59,517 nt of DNA from Betaproteobacteria bacterium. GTDB taxonomy: Bacteria; Pseudomonadota; Gammaproteobacteria; Burkholderiales; SG8-41. Positions within the stretch are counted from its first letter, which is position 1. Each line of letters begins with the position of its first letter. Shown piece after piece: positions 29,935 to 39,659 of this stretch. A program made the translations under genes and the position numbers. The stretch covers positions 1-59,517 of the forward strand of contig JANXSE010000095.1 in assembly GCA_025356695.1 (NCBI GenBank), given 5' to 3'. The notes beneath the pieces were generated by a model, which had not been told where the DNA came from, made no database searches, and saw only the letters and a list, made by a program, of their open reading frames with translations.

Positions 29935-30708
29935 ATGTCGACTGATGACGACAATAACAGCGCCGAAACACCGCCAAGCGTGACGTCCTCGTCACCATCG
30001 GTAACGTCACCAGAATCGTTACATTCCGAACTCTCCGACCAGCAGCGCGCCATCATCGCCGACGGAAAGACGGGCATCTATTCGCTGCAAGCCATCGCAA
30101 ATCGTCATGGAATCAAGCACAAGAACACCATCGCTCGACTCCTGAAAAAACACAACATCAACCCTGAAAACAACGCCAAAGTCAGAGCTAAAAGCGTTGC
30201 AATTCAAAGGGCGGAACAAGCGCAGGCCATCGAGCGTGATCTAACTCACGCGCAATTCAGCCAAGCCGAGCACGATGACATGGCCGTAGCGGTGGCGGCG
30301 CGCATGCAGGCTGACGTGACGCTGGTGCATCGCAAAGACATCAAAGGTGTTCGAACCTTGATCGCTCGCCTCGTTGGTCAACTCGACGCTGCCATGAACA
30401 GTGATCTCGCCATGTCGAAGATCAAAGCGCTGTTGCAGACCGCCGGAGAAAGTGAAACGCAGATCGAGCGCCACATGCGCACGGTCAAGGAGGCGATGTC
30501 GATGCGCGGGCGCAGTGAAATATTGCGCAATATCAGCATGGCCTACAAAAACATGATTCCCTTGGAGCGCACGGCGTTCGGGCTCGACAACACGGACGGC
30601 AGCAAGGCCGAGCGCGTGCCGATCGAGGAGCGCGTCAAGAAGTGGACGGCGAAAGAAATTCCGCTGCCTGCGAACGTCACCGCGCTACGTCCACTAAAAA
30701 CCGCATAG
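29935..30708 (+). CDS. Terminase small subunit-like protein (257 aa)
   Basis: First late gene. The N terminus is Ser/Thr/Pro-rich; residues ~35-75 form an HTH-like unit (IYSLQAIANRHGIKHKNTIARLLKKH) as in small terminases that recognise phage DNA. The rest is helical, for oligomerisation. The pattern SMAYKNMIPLERTAFGLD near the C terminus is typical of this class. No strong ribosome site is visible at the ATG. Confidence 0.65.
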   Translation: MSTDDDNNSAETPPSVTSSSPSVTSPESLHSELSDQQRAIIADGKTGIYSLQAIANRHGIKHKNTIARLLKKHNINPENNAKVRAKSVAIQRAEQAQAIERDLTHAQFSQAEHDDMAVAVAARMQADVTLVHRKDIKGVRTLIARLVGQLDAAMNSDLAMSKIKALLQTAGESETQIERHMRTVKEAMSMRGRSEILRNISMAYKNMIPLERTAFGLDNTDGSKAERVPIEERVKKWTAKEIPLPANVTALRPLKTA

Positions 30709-30717
30709 GAGCTTTCG

Positions 30718-32145
30718 ATGGGTCAAGCCGACATTGCACGCGACAACGCAACCGGTGGCAAGGCGACGCTCACCAACAGCGTGCGCCAACACATCCGGGA
30801 CGATTTCAACGACGTCAGCCTTGCTCTGCCAAACCCCAACCCGAACGCACCAAACGCCCCGTTCGGCCTGCCGTTCATTGACAACGTGCTCGATAACGGC
30901 GGCACCGCGGGCAGCGGGCTGCCGATCGCCGGCCGCTGGAACGTGGCGCGCAAAAAAGGCGGCGCCATGACGCTGACGCAGGCGGCGTCGCAGATCACGA
31001 TTGCAACGGGCACGGTGTCGCAGGACTGGCTGGTATTGACGTCGGTCGACCCCATTCGCATCCCGGCGCGAGCGCAGGCGGCGTTCAACTTGTCGCAGCG
31101 CATCGCCAACCAGTTGTTCGCGATCGAACTGGTGTCCGCCGACTTCACGGCCGGAAAATTCTTCAGCGGCGTTGCCGACCCGGTCGCCGGCACCCCGAAT
31201 CATGGCGTGCAGTGGTTGCTCGACGGCGTGACGGCGACGGCGGCGAAATCTCAAACCGTGAATACCGGACAAGCCAAACAGGTCGCTGCGCGCACGATAC
31301 TGACGACAGCATCACAGGCGATTCTCGAACTCGAAACGTATCCTGACGAATGCTACTTCGGCAGCCGGGCGGTCGACAGCGAAGTGACGGGTGAGGCCAA
31401 CAAGTATCTGCAAAACACGAAAGTCCCGCCGAACAACGTCGAGCTATACCTGCAGATTCGTGCGGTGAACACTGGCGCTGCCGGCGGCACGACCAGTATG
31501 GTCGTCGACTTCACCAACCTGCTCGAAATATTCGAGTCGATGGTCGAGGTGACCGGTGGCCGCGGTGGTGCGGCCAACTCGCAGGCCATTCCGACCTATC
31601 AGGTCAACGGGCCGCCGGCGCCGGCAGCGCTGGCCGATGCTGCCGCGAACCCGACAACGACTGCGATGGCCGCCTTAATCGAGGGCTTCAACGGCGCTAC
31701 ATGGGACAGAATTCGTGTCGTGGCCGACAACGCCGACGCTCTGGCCGCGATCGCGCTCGGCAACCTGCGTGCGGCATGCCTGCAGTTCGGCTATGCGCCG
31801 TCCGCCGGCAGTGCATTGTGGGACAGGCTGCGCACGGCGAACAAGTTCATCACACTGAGCAGCGTCGTGATCACCGCAGAGACGACGATCTGGACGCCGG
31901 CGGCGGGCCGCAAGTTTCGCCTGATGGGATTTTTGCTCAATCAAGGCGTGCTGACGGGCAACGTCACCCTGAAGGACAACACGGCAGGCGGCACGATCTT
32001 CATCATCCCTGCCAACTCGGCCGGCGTCGCCATTCCAGCAAACTTCGGCAACGGCATATTGAGCGCTGCCGCGAACAACGTGCTCACGGCAACCGGTGTG
32101 GCCACGGAAACCTTGAGCGGAACACTTTTCGGAACGGAGGAATAA
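30718..32145 (+). CDS. Virion structural protein (475 aa), possible head fibre or decoration
   Basis: AGGAG lies 6 nt before the ATG. Low-charge, Ala/Thr/Gly-rich beta sequence typical of surface virion proteins. The C-terminal ~110 residues (TTIWTPAAGRKFRLMGF ... GNVTLKDNTAGGTIFIIPA) are a beta module seen at the end of phage head-fibre-like proteins. Its position between the terminase genes is unusual. Family not recognised further. Confidence 0.6.
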   Translation: MGQADIARDNATGGKATLTNSVRQHIRDDFNDVSLALPNPNPNAPNAPFGLPFIDNVLDNGGTAGSGLPIAGRWNVARKKGGAMTLTQAASQITIATGTVSQDWLVLTSVDPIRIPARAQAAFNLSQRIANQLFAIELVSADFTAGKFFSGVADPVAGTPNHGVQWLLDGVTATAAKSQTVNTGQAKQVAARTILTTASQAILELETYPDECYFGSRAVDSEVTGEANKYLQNTKVPPNNVELYLQIRAVNTGAAGGTTSMVVDFTNLLEIFESMVEVTGGRGGAANSQAIPTYQVNGPPAPAALADAAANPTTTAMAALIEGFNGATWDRIRVVADNADALAAIALGNLRAACLQFGYAPSAGSALWDRLRTANKFITLSSVVITAETTIWTPAAGRKFRLMGFLLNQGVLTGNVTLKDNTAGGTIFIIPANSAGVAIPANFGNGILSAAANNVLTATGVATETLSGTLFGTEE

Positions 32146-32465
32146 TGGCACGCCAGATCAATATAACGAGCGTGATGGCCGGCGAGAGCGACCGGCTCTA
32201 CGTCGAAGGCACCGTCGACGGCGTCGAGACCACGGCACAGGGCTGGCAATCAGCCGTAACCAATTTCTTCCCGCCCGAAGCGTTCGGCCCCAATGGAAAC
32301 CCGCTGACCGAAGCCGACCCCGAAAGCCCCGGCGAGATCAGGCGTGTCGTGCCGTCGCGCCATATGACAAGCGACGAAGCGAATGCGTATTTCGCATCGC
32401 TGCTCGACATCGCGGCGCCGAAAGCCGAAGAACTGAAGCCGTTCAACTTCTCGATGGGAGGCTGA
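32145..32465 (+). CDS. Hypothetical virion-region protein (106 aa)
   Basis: ATG shares its A with the previous stop (TAATG) after GGAGG. Starts MARQINITSVMAGESDRLYV and has an N-terminal beta pattern. Probably accessory to the preceding structural protein; no family recognised. Confidence 0.6.
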   Translation: MARQINITSVMAGESDRLYVEGTVDGVETTAQGWQSAVTNFFPPEAFGPNGNPLTEADPESPGEIRRVVPSRHMTSDEANAYFASLLDIAAPKAEELKPFNFSMGG

Positions 32466-32466
32466 C

Positions 32467-32628
32467 ATGAAGCCGTGGAAAAGCGAACAAGGCGTGTTCG
32501 GTGCCGGCGATGCCGACGCATCGAATCAAGAAAACAACCCGAGCACGCCGCACCCGCAGGATGTCGTGAAGGAGTCACCGAGCGGCGACGACGTCATGGT
32601 GTCGTCGGGCGACAAAGGCGAGAAATAA
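32467..32628 (+). CDS. Small hydrophilic protein (53 aa)
   Basis: MKPWKSEQGVFGAGDADASN then Pro/Ser/Asp/Gly-rich; likely disordered. GGGAGG lies upstream and the stop of the previous gene is adjacent. Function unknown. Confidence 0.5.
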   Translation: MKPWKSEQGVFGAGDADASNQENNPSTPHPQDVVKESPSGDDVMVSSGDKGEK

Positions 32629-32695
32629 CCGAATTGAACGACGGTTCAATCCACGGGCGATGCGCCGGTGGCCACTGTAATTACAGGAGAACGAA

Positions 32696-33004
32696 ATGCT
32701 CAAAAGAATGTTTGCAACAATGTTTTGCGTGGCAATGGCGTCGTTGAAGGTCGTTGATGCAGGCGGCGGCCCCGTTGATGGGACGAGCATTGCGCACACG
32801 GGAGAGGATGTATTCGGGAAAGATACCGGCGCGGGCGTCAACCAAGCCGGCAGCAGCGACCCGATCGCGCCGTTCGCGCCCGATATCGCCGGCGGCGGCA
32901 ACCCGGCGTCAGGTTCGAGCGGCGGGAAGCCCGAGATCAATGGCAATTACACGTTCGGCGCGCACAAAATCACTCCGGGCGGCAGCATGAGCGGCAGCGA
33001 CTAA
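32696..33004 (+). CDS. Small Gly-rich protein with hydrophobic N terminus (102 aa)
   Basis: AGGAGAACGAA precedes the ATG. MLKRMFATMFCVAMASLKVVDA resembles a signal peptide with possible cleavage after Ala; the rest is Gly/Ser-rich. Possibly exported or membrane associated. Confidence 0.5.
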   Translation: MLKRMFATMFCVAMASLKVVDAGGGPVDGTSIAHTGEDVFGKDTGAGVNQAGSSDPIAPFAPDIAGGGNPASGSSGGKPEINGNYTFGAHKITPGGSMSGSD

Positions 33005-33008
33005 TCGT

Positions 33009-33224
33009 ATGTGCAACGCACCGAACACCATCTGGCTCGTGATCGCGCTGGCATTGCTGGCGCTGCCGATCTTGATGGTGTTCGGTGGCTTCATCGAAAA
33101 GAAACGCATCGAGAAATACGGGAGACGCCATGTTGAACCAGACGCCGGAAGCGCATGCCGAACAGATCAAGATCATGGAGCGTTACTTCGCCGCGTCGAG
33201 GGCGAAGGCGCAGATCGAACCTAA
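33009..33224 (+). CDS. Small single-TM protein (71 aa)
   Basis: MCNAPNTIWLVIALALLALPILMV is a clear membrane helix, then a basic KKRIEKYGRR segment. The last ~30 residues overlap the next gene in another frame and look like its shadow. Holin-like in size, but outside the lysis cassette. Confidence 0.5.
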   Translation: MCNAPNTIWLVIALALLALPILMVFGGFIEKKRIEKYGRRHVEPDAGSACRTDQDHGALLRRVEGEGADRT

Positions 33225-33417
33225 ACACGTCGAAACCATCATCGGATACCTCCGGCATGGCGAGCGCGCACCCGAAGGCATGCAGTGGGTCAATACAGGC
33301 AACTGCCTGCAGGCCATCAGCGCGTCAGACTTCGAAACAATGCAGCAATTCGAACCGAAATGGCGGATTGCAAAGCCGTCTGACTTGATACTGCTGCCTT
33401 GCGTGAGGTCGCATTGA
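33130..33417 (+). CDS. Hypothetical protein (95 aa)
   Basis: ATG follows GGGAGACGCC. Helical N terminus (MLNQTPEAHAEQIKIMERYF), then GMQWVNTGNCLQAISASDFE. Immediately before the large terminase gene and overlapping it by 4 nt. No family recognised. Confidence 0.6.
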   Translation: MLNQTPEAHAEQIKIMERYFAASRAKAQIEPKHVETIIGYLRHGERAPEGMQWVNTGNCLQAISASDFETMQQFEPKWRIAKPSDLILLPCVRSH

Positions 33418-35024
33418 CCGTTACTGCCGAAGCCTACGAGCTATCCGATCGGCTATTTCGCTCCGACTTGGAACACTATTGCTCGAAGCTCTGCAAGATC
33501 AAAGACTACGCGAGCGGTCGACTGATTGCGTTCGACTGGAATGACGAACAGCGCATCGTCGACGCCAAACTCAACGCACAACTCGAATCGAAAGGGTTTG
33601 TGAGAGCGTTGATCGTCAAGCCGCGCAAGGTCGGCATTAGCACGTATGTCGCTGCGCGGTTCTACCGCAAGACGTCGATGAACGAAGGGCAGCGCACCTA
33701 CATCCTGACGCACGAAGATCAGGCGACAGAGAATTTGTTCGGCATCGTGAGCACGATTCACGAGCACATGGACGACGATTACAAGCCTACGGCGACATCC
33801 GATTCAGCCAACACGCTCGAATTCGGCGCGCTCGACAGCAGCTACGGCCTTGGCACGGCTCGCACCAAGGCAACCGGCCGCTCTGACACGATTCGGAACT
33901 TCCACGGCAGCGAGGTCGCCTTCTGGCCGAACGCCGAGGAGCACGCGGCTGGCGTCATTCAGGCCGTGCCGATGGCGCCGAACACGGAGATCATCGGCGA
34001 GTCGACGGGCAACGGCACGACCGGCTACTTCTACGATCAAGTCCTGCTCGCCGAGCGCGGCATCGGCGACTACCAACTGATTTTCATTGCGTGGACGCAG
34101 GTCAAAGCCTATCGCCGGCCGGTGCCACCGGACTTCAGCCCAAGCGACCACGAGATCGAATACGCAGCCACGCATGGGCTCGACGACGAGCAACTGTGCT
34201 GGATGCACTTCAAGATTCGCGAACTCGACCCGAGAACCACAGAGATTCCGCCGCGCTTCAATCAGGAATACCCGGCGACGCTCGCTGACGCCTTCCAAGC
34301 GATCAAATACACGCCTTACATCGCCCTGAAATACGTGCTGAAGGCGCGCACGTTCAAGGCGCTAGTGCCCGACTTCATGCCGATCGTATTGGGTGTTGAC
34401 GTGGCGCGCAACGTGAACGGCGGCGACTTCACGCGCATCATAGATCGCCAAGGTCGGCGCGCCGGCGGGCATGTCGACATTCAGTTGCAGACGGATGACC
34501 TTGCCATCGTTGCGGACGCCGTTGCACGTGAACTCAAAACCAACCCGCACATAAAAATGGCGTTCATCGACGTGACCGGCATCGGTGCCGGCGTCTACGA
34601 CATGCTGGTGCGCTACGGCTACGGCGAGCGTGTGCAGGCGATAAACTTCGGTGGCGAGACGTCGATGCCAGATCAATACGTCAACAAGCGCGCTGAAATG
34701 TGGGGCAACATGCGCGACTGGCTGATGGACAAGGGCGGCGCGCAGATACCCGACAACGATGCCATACAGCGGCATTTGCTGGCACCGTGCGCGCCGGGCA
34801 CGGGCAAGGCGGGCTCGACACGCTACGACGCGAACAACCGGCTCTTGCTCGAAGCCAAGGACTCCATCAAGAAGCGGCTCGGTTTCAGCCCGGACGGCGG
34901 CGATGCCCTGTGCCTGACATTCGCCGGAGAGATCATCGAGCCCTTGTCGATCGACGACACGCCAGAATGGTCGCGGAAGCTCGCGTTCGAACGCAAGAAG
35001 TATGGCGGCTGGAAGTCGAGGTGA
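33414..35024 (+). CDS. Terminase large subunit (536 aa)
   Basis: TTG at 33414 overlaps the previous stop and has GAGG 5 nt before it; the alternative TTG at 33399 lacks a site. ATPase Walker-A-like KPRKVGIST (~69-77) and the RNase-H-type nuclease residues GVDVARN (~327), FIDVTGIGAG (~384) and SPDGGDA (~493) are all present. It cuts and translocates DNA into the prohead through the portal. Confidence 0.9.
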   Translation: MTVTAEAYELSDRLFRSDLEHYCSKLCKIKDYASGRLIAFDWNDEQRIVDAKLNAQLESKGFVRALIVKPRKVGISTYVAARFYRKTSMNEGQRTYILTHEDQATENLFGIVSTIHEHMDDDYKPTATSDSANTLEFGALDSSYGLGTARTKATGRSDTIRNFHGSEVAFWPNAEEHAAGVIQAVPMAPNTEIIGESTGNGTTGYFYDQVLLAERGIGDYQLIFIAWTQVKAYRRPVPPDFSPSDHEIEYAATHGLDDEQLCWMHFKIRELDPRTTEIPPRFNQEYPATLADAFQAIKYTPYIALKYVLKARTFKALVPDFMPIVLGVDVARNVNGGDFTRIIDRQGRRAGGHVDIQLQTDDLAIVADAVARELKTNPHIKMAFIDVTGIGAGVYDMLVRYGYGERVQAINFGGETSMPDQYVNKRAEMWGNMRDWLMDKGGAQIPDNDAIQRHLLAPCAPGTGKAGSTRYDANNRLLLEAKDSIKKRLGFSPDGGDALCLTFAGEIIEPLSIDDTPEWSRKLAFERKKYGGWKSR

Positions 35025-35932
35025 ACGATGTCGCCACGTTCACCTACCAATTCCACCAGCGCCACAGCGAGCAAGCGCGCTCGCCGGGCACGTGGATATT
35101 CACGCAGAACTTCCTGCGCGACCAGAAGCTCGGCATTGTCTTGTTTTGCCCGCAGTGCGGGCGAGGCGCTGCTTTGCACCACGCAATCAGCGATCATGGC
35201 GCTGTTTCTCCAAGTGTTTGCTGCCCATTCTGTAAGTGGCATTGCACCGTGGCCACATTGGGCAACTATGCAGCGGAGAAACGGCATTTATTTGACTCAA
35301 TGAGACGAGGTATTGATATGGGCAACGAGGAACAAGAATCAAGTGACGAGAGCGTAACTGCTGAAGTCGGCGCAGCAACCGGCGCAGCTTCGGCTTCTGA
35401 AGGGCAGGAAAATGCAACAACGGGTGCTGTCCAAGCCGAGCCCGTGCCGCCTGCGACCATCGATCAGACGTCGGATGCCATCCGCGCAGATGTCCCGCCG
35501 GCATATGCTCCGCCGCCGAGCGTGAGCTTCGACAAACAGCCTGACCATTTCATCCCGAGCGATCGGATTGCACCGCCGGAAGCGTTCTACTCGCTGCTCG
35601 ATCTCGGCAAGGTCAGCAAAGAAAACCTGACAAACTCAGCCAGCGTCGATATCACCGAGCCGCGCCGCGTGCATGAAAACGGCATGGTGCACTTGTTCGG
35701 CTGGATAGGCGGTATTCTCCACGAGGCGTGGTTAGCGCTCGAACACTTCGAGCAGCGCGTGAAGGATGAAGTGGTCGAAGGCGTGCAGACGTTCCGCAGC
35801 CACACCGAGGACGAACTGAACGCGCTATGTCACGTGCATCTGGCCGTCAATGGCACGCCAGTTCCGGTCGCGGAAGGTGTCACGCCGCTGGCGCCGCCGG
35901 CCGCTGACGAGATCGCAGCCAAAGTCGGCTAG
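35021..35932 (+). CDS. Zinc-ribbon protein with acidic linker (303 aa)
   Basis: GTG overlaps the terminase stop (GTGA). CPQC and CCPFC (residues ~44-73) form a zinc-ribbon pair. After residue ~100 comes an acidic, Ala/Glu/Pro-rich linker, then a globular C-terminal domain (PEAFYSLLDLGKVSKENL ...). The position between terminase and portal suggests a packaging or head role. No family recognised. Confidence 0.55.
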   Translation: MNDVATFTYQFHQRHSEQARSPGTWIFTQNFLRDQKLGIVLFCPQCGRGAALHHAISDHGAVSPSVCCPFCKWHCTVATLGNYAAEKRHLFDSMRRGIDMGNEEQESSDESVTAEVGAATGAASASEGQENATTGAVQAEPVPPATIDQTSDAIRADVPPAYAPPPSVSFDKQPDHFIPSDRIAPPEAFYSLLDLGKVSKENLTNSASVDITEPRRVHENGMVHLFGWIGGILHEAWLALEHFEQRVKDEVVEGVQTFRSHTEDELNALCHVHLAVNGTPVPVAEGVTPLAPPAADEIAAKVG

Positions 35933-35935
35933 TAG

Positions 35936-38017
35936 ATGCTCAACGCCCCGGCCATGAGGATGCCAAGCGAGAAAGACGTTCGCAATGGCACGGTAACGCC
36001 GCAGCAATGCGCGCCTTACCAGAACGCGAACACCGTTCTCCTCATGGCCGATCGGCATCTGCGGGCGACCGCCGGCATGGAATCTTGGGCGATCACGGCG
36101 CGGCGCTGCGTTGATTATTCGGAAGGCCGTCAGTGGACGGAAGAATCGCTTGCCCGGCTCGACATGGAAGATCGGCCGGGCCTCACGTTCAACAAGATCG
36201 CACCGCTGGTGCGATTGGTGCTCGGCTACCATCGTAATAACCGCATGGATGCGAAGTTCATGCCCGGCTACGATGGCACGGGCATATCGGAAGTCGCGAG
36301 CGCTCTGACCGCGCTCAATAAACAGATCAGTCAGTCAAATAAAGAGCCGTATGTCGACACCGAAGTAATGCTCGACGGCATGGTCACGGGACGCGGCTTT
36401 TACGACCAGCGCCTCGACTTCGAAGAAAACGATTTCGGCGACATTATCTTGAGCGCCCGAGACCCGTTCACGATCAAACTCGACCCCGAGGGCGAGGACT
36501 ACGACATCAATAAGTCGACGTTTGTCATGGAAGATCGATGGATATCGATCGAGGAAATCGAATTCCTGTATGGCGGTGCGGCGGCGGCACTGCTGGCACC
36601 ACTGGTGCGCGGCGGCCAGTATCTCGGCGGCATCCCGAACAGCCTGATCGAATATTCTGACGCCATCATGCCGTGGCGCACTTTCGGCGGCACCAGCAAT
36701 TCAATGTATGGCAGCGGGTATCAGGCGATGGAAGCGTATCTGGTCAACGCCTACGACCGCGCCAGAAAAGTAATCCGATTGACCGATTGCCAGCACTACA
36801 TCCGCGTCATGATGCGCTGCTTCGTCGACCTCGAAACCGGTGATCGCGTGCCTATCCCGGACAATTGGACGTTCGATCAAGTGCAGAAAGTCCTGCTCTA
36901 CAGCGAAATGAAGTTCAAGGCCAAGGGGCAGGCCAATCCATTGCGCATGCAGGTTCGACCCGTGCGCCGCGTGAAGTGGACGACGCTTGTCGGCGATTTA
37001 ATCGTTCACGATGAATGGTCGCCTTACAAGACGTTCACGATATCGAGCTACTTCCCTTACTTCCGCCGGGGCAAGACCCGCGGCATGGTCGAAGATTTAC
37101 TCGACCCGCAGGACGAGATCAACAAGCGGCGCAGCGCAAACATCGACATCGTGACGCGCACGGCTCACTCGGGGTGGATGTATCACGCCAAGGGTCTCAC
37201 CAAAGAAATGAAAGACCGCATCGAGCAATACGGTGCTACGCCCGGCATCAACATCGAGTGGCAGGGAGAGGCGGGCATGAAGCCCGAGCGCATTCAGCCC
37301 GCCACACCGCCGACCGCGATGGAAAAGCTCGAAGAAAAAGGTGCGGCCGACCTCAAAGAGATCAGCGGTATCAACGACAGCCTGCTCGGGCAAGTCGATG
37401 TCGTGCAGTCTGGTCGCGCACTCGAAGCCCGGCAACGTCAGGCCGTGCTTGCCCTGCAGATTTACATGGACAACATGACGCGCACGAAACAATTGGTGAC
37501 CGAAAAACGGCTCGAAGTCGTGCAGCAGCATTACACGGAAAGCCGCGTCGTGCATTCGCTCGGCGAGGACGGTCAAGCGCAGAACACGATGATCAACAAG
37601 CGCGACGAGGCCGGCGAGATCATCAACAACGTCACGCTCGGCAAATACACCGCCGTCATCAGCGAAACACCGCTGTCGGCGAGCTTTATAAGTGCGCAGT
37701 TCGACGAACTGCTCGATCTCGTCGAGAAAGGCATCCTGCCCATTCCGGCGATTCAGAATATCGCGATCGAGATCAGCAGTCTGCCGCAGAAAGACATTAT
37801 CAAGGCGAACGTGGCCGCCCTCAACGCCGGGCAACCGATGCCGAACGCGGCAGGCGTGCCAGCGGTTGCGCCGGCGGCCACGGGAGCGGTTACCACGCCG
37901 AGTCAGAGCATTACGACAAACGGCGCCGGACAAGAGATCAAGCCCGCAGGCAATGCGCCAACGGCATCGATGAAGCCGGCGATTGCGACTGCGGCACACG
38001 CGGGAGCGCCCAACTAA
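35936..38017 (+). CDS. Portal protein, P22-like (693 aa)
   Basis: Length and pattern fit the P22-type portal: CVDYSEGRQWTEES, GLTFNKIAPLVRLVLGYHRNNRMD in the N-terminal clip-wing part, DPQDEINKRRSANID in the stem/wing, and a long C-terminal helical-then-Ala/Pro-rich barrel region. Sits between terminase and scaffold genes. Forms the dodecameric channel through which DNA is packaged. Confidence 0.85.
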   Translation: MLNAPAMRMPSEKDVRNGTVTPQQCAPYQNANTVLLMADRHLRATAGMESWAITARRCVDYSEGRQWTEESLARLDMEDRPGLTFNKIAPLVRLVLGYHRNNRMDAKFMPGYDGTGISEVASALTALNKQISQSNKEPYVDTEVMLDGMVTGRGFYDQRLDFEENDFGDIILSARDPFTIKLDPEGEDYDINKSTFVMEDRWISIEEIEFLYGGAAAALLAPLVRGGQYLGGIPNSLIEYSDAIMPWRTFGGTSNSMYGSGYQAMEAYLVNAYDRARKVIRLTDCQHYIRVMMRCFVDLETGDRVPIPDNWTFDQVQKVLLYSEMKFKAKGQANPLRMQVRPVRRVKWTTLVGDLIVHDEWSPYKTFTISSYFPYFRRGKTRGMVEDLLDPQDEINKRRSANIDIVTRTAHSGWMYHAKGLTKEMKDRIEQYGATPGINIEWQGEAGMKPERIQPATPPTAMEKLEEKGAADLKEISGINDSLLGQVDVVQSGRALEARQRQAVLALQIYMDNMTRTKQLVTEKRLEVVQQHYTESRVVHSLGEDGQAQNTMINKRDEAGEIINNVTLGKYTAVISETPLSASFISAQFDELLDLVEKGILPIPAIQNIAIEISSLPQKDIIKANVAALNAGQPMPNAAGVPAVAPAATGAVTTPSQSITTNGAGQEIKPAGNAPTASMKPAIATAAHAGAPN

Positions 38018-38181
38018 TGTCACAAAAAGAACGCAAGGCCAAACACGAGCAGCGGCAATCGGAAATTCTGGTGAAAGCGATCGTGCAGCAACACGCTTTG
38101 ACCGTGCGCCCGCTGGCGCACAACGTCGGGTTGATCGCCCGCAATTGGAAAAACATCAATGACAAATATTATCCGCGGTAG
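38017..38181 (+). CDS. Small basic helical protein (54 aa)
   Basis: MSQKERKAKHEQRQSEILVK then VGLIARNWKNINDKYYPR. Starts at the portal stop (TAATG) and overlaps the next gene by 23 nt. No family recognised. Confidence 0.55.
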   Translation: MSQKERKAKHEQRQSEILVKAIVQQHALTVRPLAHNVGLIARNWKNINDKYYPR

Positions 38182-38833
38182 CCTCACTACAGGCGTCAGC
38201 GCGACCGGTGTCGTGCGTGGCGACGTGAACGAGGCTGATCTTGGCAAGGTGGCGATCACCGAGCCGGACGACCTCGACGTCAATCCTGAACGTAAGGATG
38301 TCAGCGAAGATCGTCGCATTCTGCTGCCCGAGGAAGCGGGCGGTGCCACGCACTCGGTCGACGAGGAACACTTGCGCGCTCGGGTGCGCGGTTGGCTGTC
38401 GATCGAAAGCAACTGGAATCCGTGGTGGTGTTGTGCTGACACGCCATCGGGCAAGCTGATCACAGCAGACTACAACCTCGTGCCGCCGATCGTGAAGCAG
38501 GAATTCGCCCGCAATGTCATGCGGCACTTGAACAAAACCATCGCCAACAACGGTGCGTGGATAACGGCGTGGCTCTACAACGGTCGCCGCTTTTACATGC
38601 TCTGGAAAGATCACGACGGCGACATTCAGATTCCGATCGAGTGCGACAGGCCGTTTTTTATCACGCGCCACTGGTCGCTCGACGACTGGCAGAAGCACGC
38701 CGTCGCAGCGATTGGCGTGTGGTCGGAATGGCACAAGAACCTCGACGCAAACAAGGGGCAGCAAAGAAAAGTGGCGCAAGGCGAGGGCGTCTCGCGGCGG
38801 CACATTGAAATCGGCGACAGACTTTCCACTTAA
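38159..38833 (+). CDS. Hypothetical virion-region protein (224 aa)
   Basis: Mixed alpha/beta protein with LSIESNWNPWWCCADTPSG and FARNVMRHLNKTIANNGAWITAW; Trp-rich. No family recognised. Lies between portal and scaffold genes. Confidence 0.55.
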   Translation: MTNIIRGSLTTGVSATGVVRGDVNEADLGKVAITEPDDLDVNPERKDVSEDRRILLPEEAGGATHSVDEEHLRARVRGWLSIESNWNPWWCCADTPSGKLITADYNLVPPIVKQEFARNVMRHLNKTIANNGAWITAWLYNGRRFYMLWKDHDGDIQIPIECDRPFFITRHWSLDDWQKHAVAAIGVWSEWHKNLDANKGQQRKVAQGEGVSRRHIEIGDRLST

Positions 38834-38845
38834 CAGGAGATCAAC

Positions 38846-39463
38846 ATGGGTATGCAATTGAAGGATTTCGGCAAAGCAACCGTCGCATCGATCATCAAGG
38901 CGTGCATCGGGCTCGCGGCAGGCTCCGACGAGATCGCCAAAGCGATCGGCTACACTGAAAACGCGGGCTCACCGGTGGCCAGCATCACGCCGGACTTCAT
39001 CGGCCAGATCGTGCTCGACACGACGGGTGGTGTTTTCTACAAATCGAACGGCCTCACCAGCAATAGCTGGATAGCGCAGGGCTTCACCAAAGCGACCGAC
39101 TTCGTCGCTCTGGCTACCGCGTCGCCCGTGGCCTTGACCGGCGCACAGGTCTGCGATACGCCGGACAACGTCATCAATATGACGACGAACTTGGGTGCCG
39201 GGGGCACGCTGAACCTGCCGACCGCGGCGCAGATGATCGCGGCCATGCCGGGCGGCGGCGGCGTCGGTTCCAGCAGTCGCCTGCGCATCATCAATTCAAG
39301 CGCCGGCGCCTTTTCATGGACGGTCTCAATCAACGGCGACGCAAACATCACGTTGAACGGCACGGCAACCATCGCGCAGAACACGTTTCGCGATTTTCTC
39401 GTGACCATGACCGCCGCCACAACGGTAACCGTGCAGCAAGTCGGCACCGGCACGACATCGTAA
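38846..39463 (+). CDS. Structural protein, beta-rich (205 aa)
   Basis: Ribosome site AGGAGATCAAC. Thr/Gly/Ala-rich with INSSAGAFSWTVSINGDANITL and other beta repeats, as in capsid decoration or head-fibre proteins. No family recognised. Confidence 0.55.
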   Translation: MGMQLKDFGKATVASIIKACIGLAAGSDEIAKAIGYTENAGSPVASITPDFIGQIVLDTTGGVFYKSNGLTSNSWIAQGFTKATDFVALATASPVALTGAQVCDTPDNVINMTTNLGAGGTLNLPTAAQMIAAMPGGGGVGSSSRLRIINSSAGAFSWTVSINGDANITLNGTATIAQNTFRDFLVTMTAATTVTVQQVGTGTTS

Positions 39464-39648
39464 TGCGAATTGCACTACAGCAATCGAAGCATGTCGCCGC
39501 GGTAGCGCCGCAGCAACGGCTTCCCGCCGCCGGGGAACACAGCACGGGCGTTCCGAGCGCAGGCGTTACCTGCGCGTACTCTGCCGCCGAGAGCACATCG
39601 GGCGAAGCTGCCGCCGGGCACCGGGCGATATGGCCATCCACCAGTTAA
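39463..39648 (+). CDS. Short Ala-rich protein (61 aa), uncertain
   Basis: Starts at the previous stop (TAATG) and overlaps nothing before 39648. MRIALQQSKHVAAVAPQQRL... has no clear fold. It may be a real coupled gene or a chance frame. Confidence 0.35.
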   Translation: MRIALQQSKHVAAVAPQQRLPAAGEHSTGVPSAGVTCAYSAAESTSGEAAAGHRAIWPSTS

Positions 39649-39659
39649 AGGACAGGGAA

